Origin: Lycorma delicatula | Lineage: Eukaryota; Arthropoda; Insecta; Hemiptera; Fulgoridae | DNA: 64,000 bases | Assembly (NCBI RefSeq): GCF_047948215.1 | Contig: NC_134464.1 | Coordinates: 31,619,020 to 31,683,019 of the forward strand | Direction: 5' to 3' | Shown: one piece after another, positions 21,315-35,000 of the stretch | How the letters are laid out: every line of letters begins with the position of its first letter | Numbering within the stretch: position 1 is the first letter of the stretch | Made by a program: the position numbers and the translations under genes | The notes under the pieces: generated by a model | What the model saw: only the letters and a program-made list of their open reading frames with translations | Databases searched by the model: none | What the model was told of the DNA's origin: nothing

Positions 21315-22155
21315 TAAAACGGATTTTCGACTTTTTCTTAACCGCAATAACTAGCCCTGATTGAGAGCTTTTCAACTACATATCATAAATGGTATTTATT
21401 TTCATTGGTTCCAGAGTTATAGCCAAATAAAATTTTAATTAATGTAATATTTGGATTTTATAAGGGTAGATATATCAGTTCAAATCAGACCTCATCTCCT
21501 TTTTTTTTAATTTAAATATATTGATTTATTAATATTATTAACCTCTGATTGTAAATAAACTTTTAAAATAAATAATAATTCAATAACAACAATAAAAAAA
21601 AATGTGAAAAAAATCAGTAGTTGTTAGTTAAATACAATTTTATGTACTTTACATTTTAATTCAAAAATGTTTACAGAGGTTAATAATTATTAATAAATCG
21701 ATATATTTAAATTAAAAAAAAAGTATATGAAGTCGGATTCGAACCGATGTGCGCATGGTTACGGATCCGATATGTTCTCACACCATATACCCTCACAATT
21801 CCTGATGGGTCGTTAAAGATTGATGCGGTCTAGCGTTATCAGCATGGTATTTGACACCCTTTCTACTTGACCGACGTCAAAATTGAATTAATTTTAATTA
21901 TTAATATCAACATCTATTTCAAATTAAATTAATATATAAACTAATATGAAATGCTGATACGAACACGACAAAAAAATGTGATGCAATGAGGTGTCCCCTA
22001 CAATGCAATTGTGTAACTGTCCAGTTTATTAAAGAATGGGAAGATCGTACCTCACTTTCAAATTAAATAAGTTTAAATGAAGCGCAGCAAAAAATGTGTA
22101 TATGTAATTTAATAGGCGTACAACGAAGTCATATGGTGTCCACATCAGATTTTTA
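21315..22155 (+). repeat. Repeat family A, rearranged copy with tRNA-like patch
   Basis: The body starts 5'-truncated near 21315 and reaches the ends near 22155 (GGCGTACAACGAAGTCATATG). Around 21700-21800 an inverted piece occurs; read on the minus strand it carries ATCGGTTCGAATCC (21735-21748), a very good B box, preceded by GGTGTGAGAAC near 21782-21773, possibly an A box. This is the copy where a tRNA-like promoter is easiest to see. 21990-22155 is the reverse complement of 17860-18030. Confidence 0.6.
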
Positions 22156-22159
22156 TAAT

Positions 22160-23341
22160 TATATAGAATGTAATCTTAATTGATCTCGTAGCAAATATTG
22201 ATATGAAATCATTTAAACATAAAATCATAATGAAATAAATAAAGCAAAATAAAAAAAATCAATCTCGCAGAAGGAATTATTAATTATTTTCCATACCGCA
22301 TTCTATACAATTCATTTTTAAGAAAAATAATTACACGGTTACATCATTTAAAAAATTGCAATAGAGATAAAGGATAATATATAAGATTCATTATATTCTA
22401 AATCTAAAGAATGAATTATGAGTCACCTATATACGCGATATTAATCATAGACATGTTAAAAACGTAAGAAGTAAATACATTTCTAGTCTTCAAAAAAGGA
22501 AAGGAAAGACGCGTTTCATCCAGGTCGGTTTTACCCTCCCACTTATATTCTTTATGCCCACGCGTGCTCGCCTGGCTCTTTAAGATGTCGGGTTCACCGA
22601 TTTTAATTCTTCGTTCGTTTAGTTTGAACAGTTATACAGAAAGTAAAGAAGTGTATTGTATGCAGGATCCGAAGTATATTGTACTAAACCCAGTTTTACG
22701 CTCATATTCTCTCCCCACCAATTGAGTATTTTTTACGTTCCCCCCCACCAATCATAAAAAAAGAATAAAAAAAATACAAATTTTATTGCACCGATGTACC
22801 TACCAGTCGCATTCCAGTCACACGCTCACAAGAACTTATTATACGAGTATACATACATACATAAGACTTCATCCTTACTATATCTTCTTTCTTTACATAC
22901 ATACATTGTTCTTCTTCTCCATCCCTCATTCCTTTTTACTTTCTTCATACTAAATCATTCCTATCAAGACGACAAGAAAATACAAAACCCCATTTAAAAA
23001 TAATCCATGTGCCGCCACTGTTTTTAAAACTCATAAACACAAAAAAAAAAACGCTTTAAGATTTGTTGACAAGTTATTTCTACATCTGTGCTTATGCTTT
23101 TTCTCTTCTTCTTCTTCATCTTTATTAGTTATACTCCTCATTTTAACGCTATAAACATTTGAATCATGTCTGGTATGCAAAAATAATAATAATAAATTTA
23201 TTTTTAATAATACGAAAATATACAATTTAAAATTTATGTTAAATTCTTTTCTTATACCATCATCATAATTTTGTCTTTAATTTTATTTATGTATTTGTCT
23301 ACTTATTTTATTTTATTACTTTTTTTTTAATAATTATAAAA

Positions 23342-23396
<55 letters not shown>

Positions 23397-26300
23397 TTTG
23401 TATTTATTAAATTAAAAGCAAATACCAAAAATACTTAGGCTTAATTATAATTTTTATCACCATTTTATAAAAACAAGATAAAAAATCAGTTTATTTTTTT
23501 TAACAATAATAAAAAACGGAATTCATAAAATAGAAGTATTTTATATCAAAGCATACTTTATTTCTTTATTTTAGAATATTTTTAAAATGAGTATAAATAC
23601 GAGAGTAGTTCATCTCATTTTTTTTTCAGTGTTATACCATTACTACTGAGTATTAAGCTTAATAATTTGTTTCATAATATTAAAAAATATTACGTATATA
23701 TACGTTTTTCATTTATTATTTTTTTATTACTATTAGATCCTTTTTTCTTCCGTACGATATTCTAATTATAATTATTATTTCGCTATGAATTAAATAATAT
23801 AAATAAAAATTATAAATCAATTTACAAATACAAAATACTAAATTTCAGAAAGATATTAAGTTTTTTTAAAATCACTTTCATCTATTTTACGTTCTATAAG
23901 ATAAAATTAGATGCAGTAGTCGAATCAAAACGTAATCAACAGGAAGTTTTTTTTCCATTGTATAACAGATGTGCAAATAAATTCTGAATATCAAAGAAAC
24001 GAAAGCATTTGGTAGCAATTTATTGAAGGAAATGATTCTAATTCTTTTAAACTAATCCTTAAATACCGCATATCTAGATTGAATTTTTGCCATTAAAAAA
24101 AAAAAATCAGTTACTGTATCACAAAGAACAAATAAATATGTTAATAATAAAAATAAAATAAAGAAAAAAATTCAAGAAAACATAAAATCCTCAATGTTGA
24201 GGATGAATTATGTACACTGACATAAACTTTACTATTATAAGTTAAAATATCAATGGATTTTTCAAAAATAAAAATTATAAAAGTTTGTATGTCCGTATGT
24301 GCGCGGTCGCCTAGGAAGAATGATAAAGCGTAACACGAGTTTTAATTTAGTGCACATTTAAACGAACCGCATCTTACTTTCAATAAAAATAAAATAGCTG
24401 AAAAAAAAATTAATATTCCAATATAAAAAAATGTTCTATACAGCATAAATTATTAACTAAATATATCATTAAGATTAATCTTACTGTCAACGAATTACAG
24501 GAAAGTAAGGAATACGAATAGTCAGGAAAGTAAGGAATAAATCAGGAATTTCAATATTTCCTGAAAGTAAGGAATTATTTTCAGGAATTACAGAAAGTAG
24601 AACGACAAAAATAATGAAATTCAAAAAATTAACGAACCTTCAAGGAAGAATGGAGAATAAAATAATGTTTAAATTTATTTAATAATAAAAATAAATAAAT
24701 AAAACAATACAAATGTTTTGAAATTATTTTAACAATTTAAAAAAAAAAAAATTAAGTACAAAATTTTATGAAAACGATTCACGACAGCCAAACAAAAATA
24801 AAACGACTATAGTATGATATCTTTGTTAACGATTCCGTGTACTGAACTTCGTACGATATCAACAAAACTATAACCTAACGCTTGATAACCTCGACGAATT
24901 ATTTAAATATTAATTAGTCGGTTGTTAGGCTAGGTCCATAATTGTATAAGAATAATTAAATTATTTAGTCCGAAAATAATGTATAATGTTACTTTTACAC
25001 AATGCTGAATTACGAAAGTTTTGGTGAAGTTACTGTGTAACAGGAGAGAAAGTAACTCGGATGAAAAGAGTTTCCGACTAATAATTTCAATTGTAACGAA
25101 TAGCTTAGATCCTAATTAGGATATAATCCAGATTTCATCAAAATAGGAGGTGAGTCATAATTATATATAATTACCAAATCGTATAAATGCATTTCATTAT
25201 TCAGATTTTACTTAATAGAAAAAAACCATTAATAGCGTTAAATTTTGATTTATTGTTTTAATGAAAATTTTGGATTCAGCAAAAACAAAATTACTGTAAT
25301 TCTACTGACAAAGTAACAAATAAAAATTTCATAAATACATCATTTTTATATTTTTACAAATGTGTAACATTTCATAAAATATATTTCATTCATTAATATA
25401 AATATATAATTCTTAACATTGGTTTAAATATTTATCCAATCTCACAATACCAATATTTTATGAATGATTAACCTTACTTTTAACATAAGAATTAGTGGCT
25501 ACCGAAAAGCAAACGAATAGGGATACAGTCCCTTAATATTACAACAAAAAAAACTACTTCAATTATTATTAATAATATGAAATGTGTTACCTGATCATTA
25601 ACTATTCCAAAATTAATTCCATTCATACCGATATTAGAAGAAATTAGACCTATTAAATGATCATTAAGTTTACTGTAACAGTTTTAATTCACATAGCAAT
25701 ACAGCGTACTCTAGCGATGAAATGTATCGTACCTGTTCAAACATGTCTGAACCCGTCTGACAGTACGCAAGCGCAGAGCTAATAATTCCATCGCTTGCGT
25801 AGCTTATCGGCAAAACAATACATCTTAATTAATCAAACACAAGCGTAGGCAATTATGTTTAAACATTTTAAAATGCTAGACCTCGAAATGTAAAAAAATT
25901 TTCTATGTACACATTTAACCCGATCCAGCTGTTTACCCTTTCGAGAATTAAACACATAAAAGTTAAATTTAAACACGTAAATAGAATTTTCGGGGACGTA
26001 TTCCACGAACTTCAGGTACTGATTCAGGAAACCAAAACAGCACAAAAGTACATATCAACATAAGTCTTATTTTTCTTTGTTTTCCTTCTGAACGCCATTT
26101 TGTGATTTTCAACGAAAAAATTATTTCTCAGGAACGGGTAAACCTACTTTAATTAAATTTGGCAGATCTAAGAATAGCATCTTATTTTACGAAATAAAAA
26201 AACTTTAAAAACATCACCTCAAAAACATAAAAATGGCCATCTTAATTTTTTAATTGTCAACATATTGTAATTATTTGTTTTATTAAATTTTTAATTATTA

Positions 26301-26440
26301 CAACATTTATTATGAATATTATTTTGTACAAAATGACACCTCATTTGTAAAAAAATCTGTCGACAAACAATCGGGTTATTACAGTCAATTAAACTTATAT
26401 AAGCTAAAATTAATTTTTTTTTACCACTTGAGAGCAATCG
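22160..26440. other. Unannotated AT-rich stretch
   Basis: No gene is supported. Points seen: a TG/TA microsatellite at 23342-23395; an imperfect tandem array based on CAGGAAAGTAAGGAAT at 24498-24600; a mixed-composition patch at 22500-22700; a GTACGCAAGCGCAGAG / GCTTGCGTAGC patch near 25765-25805. Short frames (22794-22997, 25833-26045) show no domain. Confidence 0.5.
23342..23395. repeat. Compound (TG)n(TA)n microsatellite
   Basis: About eight TG units run directly into about eighteen TA units. Confidence 0.97.
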
Positions 26441-26945
26441 ATAACCGCCTAGAAGACGTTACTTCGGTCGGTCCCAAGTGACGTGGCTGAAGACAAGCCT
26501 CCGCCCTTAGTACAGTTCGACAGTTCGAAGCTGATCTACCGACGAGGTCCCTCCTTTTAAAAAAATTTTTTTTTTGACCTCTACTCCCCTGGGCCGGTCC
26601 GACTGGTTGGTATTGCGAGACGAGGTCCCTCCTGGATCATTAAAACATCACGACATCCCTCCCGGTTGCCATGGTGACTCTCCGAAAGAGGGCTTACCCT
26701 TCTCTTCCTTCCCTATTACCTAGTCTGGGTCCGGATATGGACCCCACGCATACCCCCTGAATCGCGCGCCCACCTCGCAAACCTCGAGGGTCCTCAATGC
26801 GACACCAGAACGTCCTGATCCAGCCATCTGCTGGACCCGAACGCCCTCAGCAAAAAGGCTGCCTCCCTGGCCCTGCACGTGTCCACGATTCGAACCCCTG
26901 GCGACAGAATCTTTTTCGCCAGTTCCCCCGAAATTTTTTTTTTCA
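26440..26945. other. GC-rich block next to a LINE fragment
   Basis: The composition is far richer in G and C than the rest of the window, with several CpG dinucleotides. CGACGAGGTCCCTCC-like text occurs twice (near 26543 and 26620). On the minus strand it lies downstream of the R1/I-like relic at 27190-27765, so it may be the 3' region of that LINE. A minus-strand frame with AREAAFLLRAFGSSRWLDQD near 26840-26900 may be coding debris, but no family was recognised. Confidence 0.4.
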
Positions 26946-27189
26946 AATTCACATTAGTAGAGTTTGACATTCACACAGTATATTTTTATTAGTTCCAGCC
27001 AGTATACAAAATTATAAAATACACATGAACGAAATCAGTATTTACAAGTTAATCTACATATTTACAAATTTCCTTCTCCGAGTTCCTGGGAGACGTGATG
27101 GTTGTCTTGCAGTCAGATGTTCTACCTATCAGTCTCCTCGCCATAGTTCTGCCTCTCTCGCTTTCGTAGTCAAGATGCGAGAGGCCAGT

Positions 27190-27765
27190 GATGCAACCTT
27201 TGCCCATTGCCGTCTTCCCCGGAGCATTTAATATACTAAGTTATCAGGGGTAATCCATGATGTTACCAGGAGTCTCCTGACTCCTTCCCATCGTCTACAG
27301 TAAAAAATTACGTGTTCCGGGGTATCCTCCTCTTGACAGTACAGTAAGGTGGCTCATCTTCTAAAGCGGAACAGATAGGAAACCAAATTCCCCGTGCCCC
27401 CAGAGGAGTTGGGTGGGAAATAATTCACTTCCTCGATCCCCCTCCCGAGCCACGGCTTCAGACGTAAGATTAGCCTTTCCGTTCCCATCCATTCCGCCTG
27501 CCACTCGTCAGTTCTCTTCTTCTTGACCACCGCTTTTGACATACCGTCATAAACTCATTTGAGTTCCAGCGCCCGGAGGTGGATCGGTGGAACTCCAGCG
27601 ATCACCTCCGCCACTACACCCGATATGGTCCGATAGGCTAAAATAATTCGCTAGTTTGCGCGGGGCTGTAGGGAAGCCATCCCGTTACGCTTCACCCCCA
27701 GCGCATCGTAGACAATTAACCCGGCAGAATGCTTGCACACCGTAATGCAAGCTGATAATTTTTTG
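27190..27765 (-). pseudogene. 3' end of ORF2 of an R1/I-type LINE
   Basis: The minus strand reads, in order: AYRTISGVVAEVIAGVPPIH (27635-27580), the conserved motif in the C-terminal region of R1/I-type ORF2 (AYRTVS..A..VIAG.PP); a stop; then KKKRTDEWQAEWMGTE; then SGGTGNLVSYLFRFRR (27410-27358); a TGA; and YCQEEDTPEHVIFYCRRWE (27330-27275), the C-terminal zinc knuckle of these elements, in which the first Cys is replaced. Two in-frame stops and the lack of the RT show it is a relic. The high GC content fits an origin unlike its neighbours. Confidence 0.8.
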
Positions 27766-27769
27766 CCTG

Positions 27770-28195
27770 TTTTTATCTCTTCCACTAAATGTAATAAAAG
27801 ATTATTAATAATAAATAGTAATAGTAAATTAATAGCTCTGGAAAAAGTTCATGATTCCGACTAAAACCCATTTTTTAATTTGGGAAAAATTTACAAAGAA
27901 AAATTTTAATATTCTTATTGATATGAAAATTTGTACAAGTAAAATTTTCATTAATTCCAGCCCTAGCTGAGATACGACCTCCGACTTTCCTTTATCTCTC
28001 CGGTTAATATTCCGAACTTTAATAACATTAACGCCCTACACAAAGATATGAACATGAAATTCTGGAATTTTAGTCCAGTCAATTGACCCAAACAGACGTT
28101 AACACACACACTAAACACGAACGAGCAGAATTTACCCTCCCCGTTTTATTTTATATATCTCAAATTTTAGTGATTCTTGAATCTAAAAAAATTGA
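27770..28195. other. AT-rich DNA, nothing recognised
   Basis: No gene or known repeat; ends where family A begins. Confidence 0.5.
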
Positions 28196-28605
28196 TTTGG
28201 ACATCACATGACTTCCTAGGACGCCTATTAAATTACATATATACATTTTTTTTAAATGAAAAGTACATAAAATTTTATTTCTTTAATAACTTCTGATATT
28301 TTTTCATATATATATGTGAATATATAAGGGGAAGGCATATCGGTTCGAATCATACTTCATCTACTTTTATTTTTAACTTTTTTTTTAATTTAAATATATT
28401 GATTTAATAATTATTAACTCCCGATTGTAAAACAAAATTACGATAAATAACAATTCAATAATAGCAATAAAATATATATATATATATATATATATACATG
28501 AAAAAATATCAGAAGTTACTGATGAAATAAAATTTTATATACTTTTCATTTAAAAAAAAAAAGTGTATATGTAATTTAATACGCGTACAATGAAATCATG
28601 TTTTT
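28196..28605. repeat. Two family A ends in head-to-head inversion
   Basis: 28196-28318 is the A end on the minus strand (CATGACTTCCTAGGACGCC), and 28319-28605 is the second half of A on the plus strand, ending in ACGCGTACAATGAAATCATG. Both halves hold the same segment (AACTTCTGATATTTTTTCATA against its complement), so the locus is an inverted duplication of the A end. An AT run sits at 28472-28496. Confidence 0.75.
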
Positions 28606-28639
28606 GGAAAGGAAATCAGATTTTTTTGATTACTCTTCA

Positions 28640-29520
28640 TGAAGCCATACCGATATTATTGCTTTAATGAGATAAACTTTTGTAGTAAAACTCATTTTTG
28701 AGAGTTGGTTTTTTAACTATTGCCCAAAGATTTTCAATCGGGTTTAAGCCTGGAGAGTTGCCTGGCCACGGGAGCATTTTAATGTTTCGTTCTTCCAAGT
28801 ATTTTCCACTTTTTTGACAGTACGGCATAGCGGAAAATCTTGTTGGAACACTCCGTTTCCTTGTGGAAATTTATTTTGAAGTCGTTTCATAATCCTTTCG
28901 TTCAGAATCTTGATATATCCATCAGTAAACGTACCATCTACTGGAAGTAATGAAGAAGGGCCTTTAAAAACAAATGTGAAACAACCCCAGATTATTTTTT
29001 TCTAAGGATATTTCGGGATTATTGGATATAAACCGGTGATGTATTTTCAACTGATCCTTTTCTAACGTATGGGGACCCTTTGCTCCTGAACATAAAAATG
29101 TGACTCGTCGGAAAACATAACCTTTATCCAGTCTTTTTTGGTCCATTTAGCACGTGATTTGGCCCACAACAGCCTGTTTTTGCATATTGGCGGTCTTAGA
29201 AGCTACTCTTTAGCTGGCCGACGCCTTTCCATCCAGCTACAAGAAGTCGACGTCAAGTTGTAACATATAAATCTGTTCCACTGATTGCTAATTCTCGATT
29301 TAAGTCCACAGCAGATAATTTTGGACCAAGTTTACGTTTTGTTACTGATAACAGATCCTGTATTGGAGTAGTTTTTCTTTTAAGGCCACATTTTCCTTTG
29401 AGGTGAAAAGGAACCGGTTTTTTAAATTGTTTTAAAATAGCATTCGCTATCGCTATTCCAACACTACACTCAGAAGCTATTAGTTGTGTCTCATACTATG
29501 CTCAGAAAGAGAAACAATTT
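28640..29520 (-). pseudogene. Tc1-like transposase relic
   Basis: Read on the minus strand: LKGKCGLKRKTTPIQDLL and KRKLGPKLSA (about 29400-29320), the HTH linker; ISGTDLYV near 29270; VMFSDESHFYVQ (29130-29095) with the first catalytic Asp; IIWGCFTF (near 28990-28970); VDGTFTDGYIKILNERIM (28940-28890); FQQDFPLCRT (28845-28815) with the second Asp; and, in another frame, GQ.TLQA / PGLNPIENLWAIVKK near 28760-28715 with the third acid. Several stops and frameshifts. Terminal repeats were not identified. It is a clear but inactive Tc1-group transposase. Confidence 0.85.
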
Positions 29521-29773
29521 TCGGACGCAAAGGACTTATATCCTTATTATATATTCAAGTCGCACAGAACAATAAGTATGAAAATATGATTTTGTAAAGA
29601 AAATAATCTTTCACAGAACACTATTTATAACGTGAAGATTTCTAAATAACGAAAGAACAATAACCTCATATTGCACAGACAACTTAAAGAATGAATGTGG
29701 TCAAGCAGTGCAGCTAGCATAGAAATAAACAAAAAAATTCCTGAGTTCGGATTAAGGATTAATTTGTACGCTG

Positions 29774-29815
<42 letters not shown>

Positions 29816-30827
29816 AACGGAAAAAAATATTTCTCACCTTATCAAAAACTACAGTGAACTAGGTAGGTATAAATCAAACATCGCAGGAAAAAATAATTTC
29901 AGACTACTCGTCTTTAAATTCATCGCCATTATCACTCTAATTACATACAAAAAAAGTAATTTGAATATAAAATATTTTATATATTTTTTTTAATAGCCTT
30001 TAACTCTAATATTCGACGTTTCAGGTCAATAAAACACCTCTTCAAAACGACTATGCGATACATTCTCGTCCACTAGTACACCTAATAATTGGACTAGAAT
30101 TTCAATCCATCTTAATCACATGTCAAATAAGAAACAAGTTTGATGATCTGTATCTAAACACTCTTCCACTCGCATTCATCTGAGCAACACACATAAAATC
30201 CTATCTCACTCTCTCGATTTAAGTCCACTCCTACATTATATTTCAATACATCAAAATACAATAGACTATAATAAATACGTTTAATAATTCTTAATAAAAT
30301 GAATGTTCCTTTTAGTTCAAATAAAACTTTATATAATATTAATGAAAATAAACGCTTTAATTCATTATTTATAATTGCTAAAGTTATTTGTAACTAGATA
30401 CAATTAAACTCTATCTACAAGTACACCATTCAGAGTAACTTCTGTTTTATATTAAACTATCCCATTATTTAGATTTGTGAACGCATCATGTAATACCGAT
30501 CGAACAATTTTGAAAAAAAATCCCAAGACGAACTTTAGATAATCCTAAACTCCAATTACATATTTACAAATGTCACGTAACTCGGGGGATAGGCGAATTT
30601 ATTCCTTTAGGAACCTTATTACCTGTTGTGGAATGACTCTTAATTCTTAGAGGAAAAACAATTTTTGTTGCTGTATGTATATATATTTAAGCCGATCCAT
30701 TTAAAATCCTTAATCAGTAATGTATTGATTCTACCAGGATGAAAAGCCTTAATCAGCAGAGGATTAGCAGGCGGGATGGTGCTCTTAATATGGCCTTGAT
30801 CTTTCCTTTAGGTAGGATAGTGTGTCT
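29521..30827. other. Unannotated AT-rich stretch
   Basis: A TA microsatellite occupies 29777-29812. No gene or repeat shared with the rest of the window was seen. Confidence 0.5.
29777..29812. repeat. (TA)n microsatellite
   Basis: About eighteen uninterrupted TA units. Confidence 0.97.
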
Positions 30828-32066
30828 AACCCAGTGAGCTGGTCTAGTGGTGAACATATAATCGCAAATCAGCTGATTTCAAAGTCGAGAGTTCCTACGG
30901 TTCAAATCCTAGTAAAATCAGTTACTTTTGAACACTAGATCGTAGATACCGGTATTCTTTGGTGGTTGGGTTTCAATTAGTCACACATCTCAGGAACGGT
31001 CGACTTAAGACTGCACCAGATCATTTACAATCAAACATATCATCCTCACTCATCCTTTGAAGTAATACGGTGGTTCCGGAGGCTAAACTGGAAAAGAAAG
31101 TATAGGGTGTTTGCTACTGTGGTTTCTCTGAGGGTAGATTCTCCTTTTTCACCAACTGACCTTATACCCTATCCTTGAACCCCTTTTCCCCAATATTAGT
31201 TCTGAGTGTGAAGGGCTGAGCGCGATTTGATCAGTTCAGTGATTATACTGAGGTTGTAGGTATAACCTGACAACTCTATGCTACGTTTAAATTTGACTAG
31301 TATCAGATTAAAACCATAATCCAAAAATGCGACGTTCTTTTCTTAAAAAACCCAATTATTAAAACAAAAAATCTTTTGTGGACATCACCTGACTTCATTG
31401 TACGCCTATTAAATTACATATATACATTTTTTTAAATGAAAAGTATATATAATTTTATTTCATTAATAACTTCTGATATTTTTCCATATATATATATATT
31501 TTTTTTTTATTTTATTCTATTTTAATTTTTATTGTTATTATTGAATTACTATTTATCGTAATTTTTTTTATAATTAGAGGTTAATTATTATTAATAATTC
31601 AATATATTTAAATTTAAAAAAAAGTTAGAAAAAGGAGATGAAGTCTGATTCGAACCCATGTGCCTTGTAAGATCTAAATACTTCATTAATTAAAATTTTA
31701 TTTGTCTATAACTCTGGAATAAATAAAATAATATAACTACCACTTATGATAAATAGTTGAAAAGCTTTCAATGATGACTTATTATTGCAGTAACGAAAAA
31801 GTCTAAAATCCAAAAAAAATTTGATTTTAGCCTTTTTCAGGCACTTTTGGTTTAGTCGATTCCAATCAAAAGGGAAGGTGCGCACAATTAAATTTTACAA
31901 CAGTCCTAAATCCAAAATTTCAACATCCTACGTACGTACAGACGTCACGCCGAAACTAGTCAAAATGGATCCAGGGATGGTCAAAATGGATATTTCCGTT
32001 AAAATCTGAAAACCGAAATTTTTCGCAATCACAATATTTCCTTTACTTCGTACAAGGAAGTAAAAA
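30828..32066 (+). mobile_element. Composite element 1: SINE, block X and family A joined
   Basis: 30828-31090 is a family S SINE with A box (TGGTCTAGTGG, 30840-30850) and B box (GGTTCAAATCC, 30899-30909). 31090-31375 is block X. 31370-32066 is family A on the minus strand, ending in TACTTCGTACAAGGAAGTAAAAA-like sequence. The same three parts occur in the same order and relative orientation at 4640-3475. Two independent copies with one structure argue for a single mobile or duplicated unit, read from a tRNA-like head to an A-rich 3' end. Confidence 0.72.
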
Positions 32067-32069
32067 TTA

Positions 32070-35000
32070 ATAACAACAAATGTGTAATTAGTTAATTTGG
32101 ATCAGGGATAAGGAAAACGATAAAAGACGATCTATCCTGAAGAATCGTAGTAAGAGGCAAACATCACTCTGAGAAAAACTCAAGACAATTACCGGTCAGG
32201 GAGTATACATCCCAATCATATCCCTCGGGAGTTGTAGGACTTTTACTCAACTGGAAATTCCAAATTATTGATAAACAATTTTATATTACGCACCAATAAA
32301 TACTCCAAAATATATTCGTCAACAAATGTTCTTTCCTTTAGGAATTAAGCAGTTACCAAACACAGGTACAGGATATAACATAACCTCGCTTACTCTGGAA
32401 AACATGATGATAATACCGCACCGAATTATAAATCTTTCAGGTAATTTTTTTAGCGAAAACTTTCCATTGATATAATTTTACTAAACCTAAATCAATTTTC
32501 ACGCAAACATTTTTGAAAATTTACAAACCAAATAAATTACAGAATGCTACAGAGTTGTTAGTTCTGAGTGTACTTTAAAAAATTTAAATAAAACCCATTT
32601 ATTTTTGCACTTCCGTTTATTAATAGATTTGTAAAAGTATTATAAAAATCTTTTATTTACTATTATGAATATTTTCTATTTATTAATATTTGCAAATTTT
32701 TAAATTATCTATTTTTATGTAAAGAATTGCGTAAATATAACAGGCCTATAATGATGATACGGATGCTTTGTGGACATGCACAGAAAAATAACAGTCTGAT
32801 TACTCAAGTTAAATAGAAGTCGAGGAGTATAATCTGATTTATATTTTTAACCGGCCGTGTGCACAATTACTCAATTGGTTGAATGAATTCTCAGAAATTC
32901 CATCAATACAAATCTAATATTAATACTAATGTATCGGTCACAAGAACTTGAATAGAAGTGTCATTCAACCGTATTTGTGTGTCTAGCTACTACTAAACAT
33001 TATTTTACCGCAGTGAGCTACATCGTTGATAATGCTACATTGCTTAGATCGAACTTAAATTATATTTAATGTAATTAAATTAAAATATTAGTTTACAAGC
33101 GAGCTTTTTCGGACGATCGAAAAGATTTTGCGTTTAGCAACGTGTTAAGATGGTCCCTCTGACCAAAGCACACTTAAGCATTATAAATATAACGGCTATA
33201 TTTTTTTAATTATCAAGGTCAAGTTTATTCTTAAATTAAATGACATATACTAACGTAATCGTACAATATAAGAGAAGAAAATACCAATAGTATTTCAACT
33301 ACTATTACCACCAGCAATGATTGAATATCCAGACGTAAAAGCTTCAAAGGGATTTGTAAATTTACATTAAACGGTAAATAAATAATAATAAAAATACTAG
33401 TACAACAAAAAAAAGCAACAAAAAAAATATACATAAAACAAAATACTACAGAAACGTGGTAGTTACTTATAATTTATGGGACAGTTTTACATCATAATGC
33501 CTATCATGAAACTTAAGTAACTTTTTGGAATAGACCTTTCAACAATCAGCACAGACGTTGCGCGCGCGCACTCACATACCATAAATAACTACATATTCTG
33601 TACAGCCCTATATGAAAATAAGTAAGTAGTTTGTTAATTAATGAAAAAACAACAAAAAGACCCAATTATGTAGTACTCATTTTATTTTATTTGAATGCTT
33701 AACAAAGCATTACCAGTTAATTTATACTTTATGTTGAAGTAAATGAAAACCCTTAGGGAAGTAAGGTATATAAAGAAACGTGGTTGTTCAAGCCTGAAGG
33801 TCTAAGGTTTAAATTAGCAATACTAATACTATATCGCCTTTATTACTTTTTGCATTCCATTTCAGACTACGTCTTTGTAATAAAGAAGGGTGTAAAACAC
33901 AAACACACTCACACACACGTGTGTGTATGTGTGTGTTCAACTGAAACCTTATTTAATTTCTTTTTTTACAACCGAACATGGCATAGTTGTTGGAAATAAT
34001 CAAATAATGGCATACGATTTGATTTGGTAAGTAACATAAGATTTTTATAAATTACAGAAAATTCTTTCAGCTCAACTTAAACCGTTTAAGTTTAAACGGT
34101 AATTAAAGTTTAGTAATTTTTATTACTAACAATTTAAATAACCCAAAAAGTTTTGAAAAAAAAAGATCGCCATTTTTAAACATTGATTGGTTCATCCGCC
34201 CGTAATATTGCCCCCAAAGTATTTTTTTGGGGGTCACTTGTATTACTATTATGCCTAGGAAGATATTAAAAAAAAAATCGGTTAAAAAATATGGAATAAA
34301 TAAAACAACACATTTTTTTATATTTTTGGAGACGGAGGTTTTTGGAGCAAATATAAAAAAAAATTAAGATAAACATGCACGCATATAGTGAGCTAAAGTG
34401 GGGTAATATTTACAAATTGCATAATTCCCCCTCCCCATCCACTGGAGATATGACCCCCAAAGTTCTACCAAAAAAGTGCCATACGTACACAATTCTCTGA
34501 AAAATTCGGTTCTTTAAAACATTATTCTCTGTACAAATTTCATTAAAATCTAGTCAAAAATTATTAAGTTGTAAACACGCCAACAGACTTATATACATAC
34601 ATACGTGAGTATGTATATAATATTACACCTCCGTTTTTTTTCTGGATCCCTGGTTATTAAACGTCGAGAAATGCAAAAAAATCCCATATTCCATTTTTTT
34701 ATGATTTTCATACATTCTTTGTTGCAACATAGCTCTCTACAGCTATGATACCAGGAAAGTAAAAGTAATAACGTAAATGATTTACAATCTATTTTATATA
34801 ATAAGATTGAAATCCTTATAGAATTCTGAATATATTCACGAAATTTTAAAAATAAACATTTACAAAATTGTTATTTTCATTTAACCGTAGTATTCTCAGT
34901 TACGTAACAATTTCGATTATACCTTTCGATGAACAACTTGAGAATGGAAAAAAGTTTTTTTTTTAAAGTAGAATTATCTATTTTTTAGAGAAAAGGAATC

